Position numbers and translations under genes: made by a program. Below the pieces are notes generated by a model, which did not search any database, was not told where the DNA came from, and worked only from the letters and a program-made list of their open reading frames with translations. A stretch of DNA of 64,000 nt from Dendrolimus kikuchii (taxonomy: Eukaryota; Arthropoda; Insecta; Lepidoptera; Lasiocampidae), in contig CM034406.1 of NCBI GenBank assembly GCA_019925095.2, positions 17,457,888 to 17,521,887 on the forward strand, in the 5' to 3' direction. Of the stretch, positions 59,351-64,000 are shown piece after piece (the stretch's first letter is position 1; each line of letters starts with the position of its first letter).

Positions 59351-59684
59351 CAAAGTCGCCAGCAAATTATCAAGTGTCAAACGAATATAACTGACATACA
59401 ACCTTTTGACAAGTATAACTTAGTAATGTTATTATACAATAGTTTGATAATAAATCTGTTGTGTCACTATTTAAATTTACAATGCCTTGTCTTTATTACA
59501 CCGCTTGTCCGTATCTTTGCATTTGTTTCGGGATACTCAAATATTCTTTTTTCTTAAATTAAGTGATACTTTTCTAGAACTTATTAACGCGTTCATTGTC
59601 AATGTGAACATTTTTATTTGACGTGGTAGCCAGTTATTTTTATATAATTTTTAAAATAAGCCATTATATTAGGTATTATACACT

Positions 59685-59690
59685 TTTATT
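59685..59690 (-). terminator. candidate proximal poly(A) signal for Smr
   Basis: AATAAA on the minus strand about 506 nt past the stop. Others occur farther left (for example near 52365), so the 3' UTR length is open. Confidence 0.3.
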
Positions 59691-60195
59691 ATTATGTAAT
59701 ATTCAATATGTATGTACTTTAAATAAATTACCAATAAAAACTATGAAAGACATTAGCGACTACTACTCGATATCGCGTAAAAGCTTGATTGGCGAATACT
59801 CCAACACGCGACGTCGCGTGTACGACAATGAACGTGTTAAAAATCCACGAAAGCGAATATTAATCATTCAATTGTCGCCGTCATAGGAAAAGCAAATAAA
59901 ACGTACTACTTTTTTTACTAACTTGATACAAGTTCTGTCAGACTTACTACGCCGAATTTTTACATCTCACTACCGATTCACTCGCCTTATACTATTGGTA
60001 GAAAACGGACATTATTTGTATGCGGTTCATGTCGAATTCGAACCATTAGTAAGGGCAAATGAGTTTTCTACATGACAAATACCTCGAGTATCCCGAAGGT
60101 CATTTGCGCGCGCGCGTGATCACGGACCGGCGCGTGGTGGTGTGCTATGACGCCGTCGCATTGCGCTGCTGGTGCCGTGGACGGTGGTGGCGGTG

Positions 60196-60314
60196 TCAGT
60201 CCTCGTCCGAGAGCGGCTCGTACTGGGCGGACATGAGCGGCGCCGGCTCCGGGGGCGGCGGCGGCGCCGGGTTGGGCGGGGGCGCCGACGGGGCCGACGT
60301 CGTCGGAGCCGCAC
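60196..60314 (-). CDS. Smr: Smr last exon (stop codon)
   Basis: 119 nt, a Pro/Ala-rich tail ending APLMSAQYEPLSDED and TGA at 60198..60196. The acceptor is AAATTCAG. Longer overlapping frames are shadows created by the high GC content. Confidence 0.9.
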
Positions 60315-61802
60315 CTGAATTTAAAAAAAAAACTAATATAACATCCTAAGTACTTTGACGCTATTTTAAAAATAACAACTGAAATATATATACAAACGAT
60401 GGAGAACACGATGCAGTCTTGCCTGTTTATCTGTTTGTCGGTTAGTTCGGGATTTACGTAAAAACTACTGCGCCGATTTTGATGGGGGTTTCGCTGATCG
60501 ACGATGGCTAATTTTTTAGACTTAAAATCTACGCTACTTTTTATCCCGGGAATCCCGCGGGAATTTTTGTGGCAATGATTTCGAATGGACAGATTGAAAA
60601 AAATATATTACGAATTCCCATGCAATTCTTTCACTGATCGATAGAGCAAATTATATGTAATAAAATGTGTGATATTTTTTTATCCAGGGAATTTCAAGTC
60701 GAGCGTGGACGAAGCCGCGGGCATTTCCTAGTAATGTAATAAAATAAAGAAACCACATTTCAGGGAGCACAGCTGTATAATGCCTGCCTTTAAACATAAG
60801 GTAACCTCGATCATGGAACATTTAAAAATTAGGGTAACCTATACAATTGTTGTCTGAAGTGAATGGCATCCTATCAATTTATTAAAGAGGAAATCTTAAT
60901 ATTTTTTTAATCATCAAAGAAGGTACCAACAGCGGTATAGTTTACCCTACTATGAAATACGTAGGGAATCTTAGTTAAGAAAAAAAAGAGACAGATGGGC
61001 AAGTTTTACCAGACAAGTGTGAAAACAAATCGAAAAGAAAGAAATGTACGCACCGTCCTGTGGCGCTGTGGTCACGTTGAGAGCGGAGAAGGGGTAGGTG
61101 TAAGGCGCGGTCGGGAACGCGAGCGGCTGCTTGGTCCGCTCGTCGGCGTCGCTGCGCATCACCTCCACTATGCGCGTGGTGACGTAGTCGAACGCCGTCA
61201 GCACGCCGCTGCCGCTGCCCGGGACGCAGCTGTACCGGCGGTTGCTGTTGTTTCTGCCAACGAACATGCTTAATTAACATAACGAAGGCCTCGCTGTTTC
61301 AGTGACAACTTTCCGTTCTTTACTAGGGGGTCATCCACATATTATTATTACGTGTCACACGAGAAGTTTATAATTTCTTGATCTCACCCACGTTTCCTGT
61401 CACAGTTAGTCACATTCGTAAGAAACCTCCCTCCGTACTGTGACATGACATATTTTGCAATTTTAGATCAAGAAATTATTAAAATAAAACAGCGGTTCCG
61501 TAATTAGTTTTATTTCCATTTCAAATATTTTTTAATAATTTAGACACTATACTCATACAGATAGGAGTTGGAAATATATTGAAGTTTTTTGTAATTGTTC
61601 AAATTCAATGTTCAAAATTTGTAATAGTTCAAATTTCATTTTTAAAGCTTAAGCGTATTAGATTTTGAAATGTGACGTTACAAAATAAATATGTATTGAA
61701 TAATGTTTCATTTTATGTATATATAAATTATATACAGGCTTTGCCTAGTGCAGGGTTCTTTAGGAGCCCTATACTATACACTATGTTGAAAAAGAATATT
61801 AT

Positions 61803-61838
<36 letters not shown>

Positions 61839-63832
61839 CAATTTGAATCATGAAATGGCATACAATAAATCTCTTTGCAAAATAATCACGCACCTGTTAG
61901 GGTGATGGTTGTCAGGCGGCGAGACGGGCTCGAGGTAAGGCGCGTGCTTGGGCGGGTCGCGGCGCTTCCACTCGTCCGCTTGTGGCGCCCCGCCGGGGGT
62001 GGGGCCGCCGCCCACGCCGGCCGACGATACGCCACTGGTCGGACCGCCGCTGCTCGAGTACGCCTCCGAAGTCGGCACCGACGCGAACCGGCTGCACAAA
62101 CGGACAATACTTCAAATACTCCGTCCTCACAAAATATTTTTTATTCATGAAATCTTTGCAATGATCAACTTCTAACGGACGAGAAAAGAAAGCCAGAGAA
62201 AAAATTGAAGTAGCTCGAAGTAAAATTTTAGAATTTTAAATGTAGAAATTACCTTAATAGAACGGAATTTTTTTATAATTATAGTACGAGCAAAACTTAA
62301 ATGCATCCTTGAAGTTCGTACACATCATAGGGCAGAACATAATTAGAAGGTTCATAATGTGGTACTGATAGAGCTGAGACGGGACTGTTGCGTTCTCGCT
62401 CACCCGCTATCCGGGCTCGCATGTTATCTCTTTCGCACTACGCACTGTCAAATATAATAACCGTTTTTTTTTTTTTTTATTGCAGGAGTTCAGCAGACAG
62501 GCAGACGGCCCACTTGATGGAAAGCGGTTACCATCGCCTATAGACATTTGCAACACCAAATGTGTTACAAATGCGCTGCTGCTCTTTTAAGGGAGACTGG
62601 AACCTGATCACTAATGCCGGAATACAACTCAAGGTTGTTATGGCGACACACTTTAGACCAGGGGTGGTAGCCATCCAGTCGGGCAAATGCCCTACCACCT
62701 AGCAACCGTTAACACTCGACTGGATTTTCGCAAATTCACGGAGCTAGCTAGCTTCATTTGAGGTGCATCTAAGTTTTATGCGAAATGTACTTTATTAGAC
62801 AAATACCTTAAACTAGAAGATATATCAATATAAACGTAAAAACGGACCGAAAATACAGTTTTCGTTGTTAAACTGTACTTGTACGTAATCATCGTGTATA
62901 AGAGGCCATGCAAAATAATGAAACCTTGAAGTTGGTTCGACACAAGTATTCTTCTCAAAAATTATAAATACTCAATATTTATGGTCTGTTGTAATTTCCC
63001 ATTCAGAACCGATATGATGCGTAGAGAATATTTGAAAAAAAATCGTAAAATTTATTTCAAATATAATTTAAAAAAAGGATTCTTTCTGAACTAACATTCG
63101 TTTACCATATACTCAGTAAACGCGTAAAAGCAGTAAAAATGTCAAATGAAGTGATGCACTTTTTTACAAACTTGTGTAGCGCGTCTGCGTAGTTACTCGT
63201 AACATCGGCACCGTTTAGCTCACATTTACGAGTCCGAGACTCCCGTCTATCTATTGATGGCCCGAGACCATATCGAGGGGTGAAAGGCTATTTGTTTTAA
63301 GCGACATTTTGTGACAGAATTGACTTGATGGTTTTCTTGCATCCTAATGTCTCAAACTTAAGGAATTATAATGAACCTGGTTTCCAACTAAAAACTACAG
63401 ATTGTTTTCTTTTTTAAATATAGTATGTAGTTTACTAATGAAGTCTTTTTGTGGGTCATTGAAACTTCAAACTCCTCTATCGACACAGTTTCGCAAATGT
63501 CGCTTAAAACAAATAACCTTGGACCCCTCGATATGTAATAAATATTTGAATATTTTGTTATCGATAGCCAACGGTTTGATATCAAGTTAACGTGGTACGA
63601 CCACTCACTTATGATGCACCATGGAGGTGGTGGGGCTGCAGAAGTCCCTCGTGATGATGTTGGAGGCGAGCTCGCCGAGCTTGATGCTGGTGATGTGCGC
63701 CGCCGCCGCCGCGTGCTCCTCCCTCTCCCTCTCCCGCTCTCGCTCTCTCTCCCTGTCCGTCGGGACGGGGCCTCGCTCTTGCCGCTCCTGCGGCCCGGGG
63801 TTGCCGTTGTCGCACTCGCGTACACCTTGTTG
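60196..63832 (-). CDS. Smr: Smr (SMRTER), NCoR/SMRT-type nuclear receptor corepressor, 3' end only
   Basis: Nuclear corepressor that links unliganded nuclear receptors (in insects chiefly the ecdysone receptor) to histone deacetylase complexes. The last four exons are in the window; the large N-terminal part with the SANT domains must lie to the right. Seen: a CoRNR-type receptor-interaction block, IKLGELASNIITRDF, which lines up with the LADHICQIITQDF motif of vertebrate NCoR; the AYSSSGG and PYLEPVSPP segments; FDYVTTRIVEVMR; and a C-terminus ending MSAQYEPLSDED, like the QYETLSDSDD end of NCoR. Exon phases agree at all three junctions. The exons are GC-rich and low in complexity (Arg-Glu, Ala and Pro runs). 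Identity rests on the C-terminus and CoRNR block, so it is firm for the family but not verified by alignment. Confidence 0.88.
60415..60735 (-). repeat. Repeat resembling Lep1-type Helitron
   Basis: TTCGGGATTTACGTAAAAAC to GTGGACGAAGCCGCGGGCAT and TTCCTAGTAATG. In the last Smr intron. Related to 26480-26765. Confidence 0.5.
61054..61253 (-). CDS. Smr: Smr penultimate exon
   Basis: 200 nt, from NNSNRRYSCVPGSGSG through FDYVTTRIVEVMRSDADERT to LNVTTAPQD. The acceptor is GTTGGCAG and the donor GTGCGT (phase 1). Confidence 0.88.
61325..61685. mobile_element. Family C TIR element (copy 4, right end lost)
   Basis: TCATCCACATATTATTATTA to TTTTGAAATGTGACGTTACA; the interior matches copies 2 and 3. 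In a Smr intron. Confidence 0.65.
61807..61836. repeat. (TA)n microsatellite
   Basis: 30 bp of TA in a Smr intron. Confidence 0.85.
61894..62091 (-). CDS. Smr: Smr penultimate-but-one exon
   Basis: 198 nt, from RFASVPTSEAYSSSGG through a Gly/Pro-rich stretch to KHAPYLEPVSPPDNHHPN. The acceptor is TGTGCAG and the donor GTGCGT (phase 2). Confidence 0.87.
62464..62702 (+). mobile_element. LINE 3' end, family B (copy 10)
   Basis: Poly(T), TTATTGCAGGAGTTCAGCAG to GCCCTACCACCT; truncated before the segment found in copies 2 and 7. In a Smr intron. Confidence 0.7.
63609..63832 (-). CDS. Smr: Smr exon with CoRNR-type motif
   Basis: 224 nt. QQGVRECDNGNPGPQERQER, then a run of about 15 alternating Arg/Glu, five Ala, and HITSIKLGELASNIITRDFC. 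The acceptor is ATTTTAG and the donor GTGAGT (phase 2). Two other frames are open, but only this one gives the corepressor motif and joins onward. Confidence 0.88.
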
Positions 63833-64000
63833 CTAAAATTAACAATTAATGCAATTATAGATTCATAGATAACAGTTTATTGCTCACCAAAATAAACAAA
63901 TCCAAAAACAAAATGCATAATTAAACAGGCGGCCTTATCGCTAAAAGCGATCTCTTCCAGGCAACCCAGCTTAAAAGAACTTCTTAACTAATCTGGCGAT

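Noticed and set aside
60059..60409. Three long GC-rich ORFs on both strands
   Set aside because: They overlap the Smr last exon; only the frame ending in AQYEPLSDED fits the splice phase and the family C-terminus.
61875..62175. Arg/Ala-rich ORFs on both strands
   Set aside because: Shadows of the Smr exon at 61894-62091.

Overview
This window is nuclear DNA from an insect, most likely a moth or butterfly (Lepidoptera). Short coding exons with GT..AG introns are scattered through AT-rich sequence that is crowded with transposon remnants. The inference of Lepidoptera rests on the odorant receptor type, the tRNA-derived SINEs, the repeats resembling Lep1-type Helitrons, and LINE 3' ends with (TACA)n tails. 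No bacterial-style genes, CRISPR arrays or true tRNA/rRNA genes were seen.

Four protein-coding genes are supported by splice-consistent exons whose phases add up. (1) Vps45, minus strand, 1868..16306: nine exons giving a complete 570-residue Sec1/Munc18 protein. (2) Mdh2, plus strand, 18993..31134: six exons giving a complete 342-residue mitochondrial malate dehydrogenase. (3) A plus-strand odorant receptor (7tm_6 family), 39819..51029: eleven exons, about 435 residues, with an uncertain start codon. (4) The 3' end of Smr (SMRTER, the insect NCoR/SMRT corepressor), minus strand, 63832..60196: the last four exons, with the gene continuing to the right of the window. These genes act in endosomal trafficking, the TCA cycle, olfaction and nuclear-receptor repression. 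Nothing suggests a shared pathway; they are neighbours on a chromosome.

Layout: 1-1867 repeats downstream of Vps45; 1868-16306 Vps45 with repeat-filled introns; 16307-18992 the gap between the divergent Vps45 and Mdh2 starts, holding a hAT element with an 8-bp target duplication; 18993-31134 Mdh2, whose intron 3 holds two inverted solo LTRs; 31135-39818 intergenic, repeat-rich; 39819-51029 odorant receptor, with a mariner relic and many SINE/LINE pieces in introns; 51030-60195 intergenic and/or long Smr 3' UTR, holding a large fold-back element split by a hAT insertion; 60196-63832 Smr.

The most distinctive content is the mobile DNA. Two different inverted-repeat elements carry expanded internal minisatellites (63-bp and 26-bp units). 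One LINE family is present as seven 5'-truncated copies, each with a readable 9-14 bp target-site duplication. Several insertions lie very close to functional Vps45 and Mdh2 splice sites. Positions and reading frames were worked out by eye; no alignment or database search was run.
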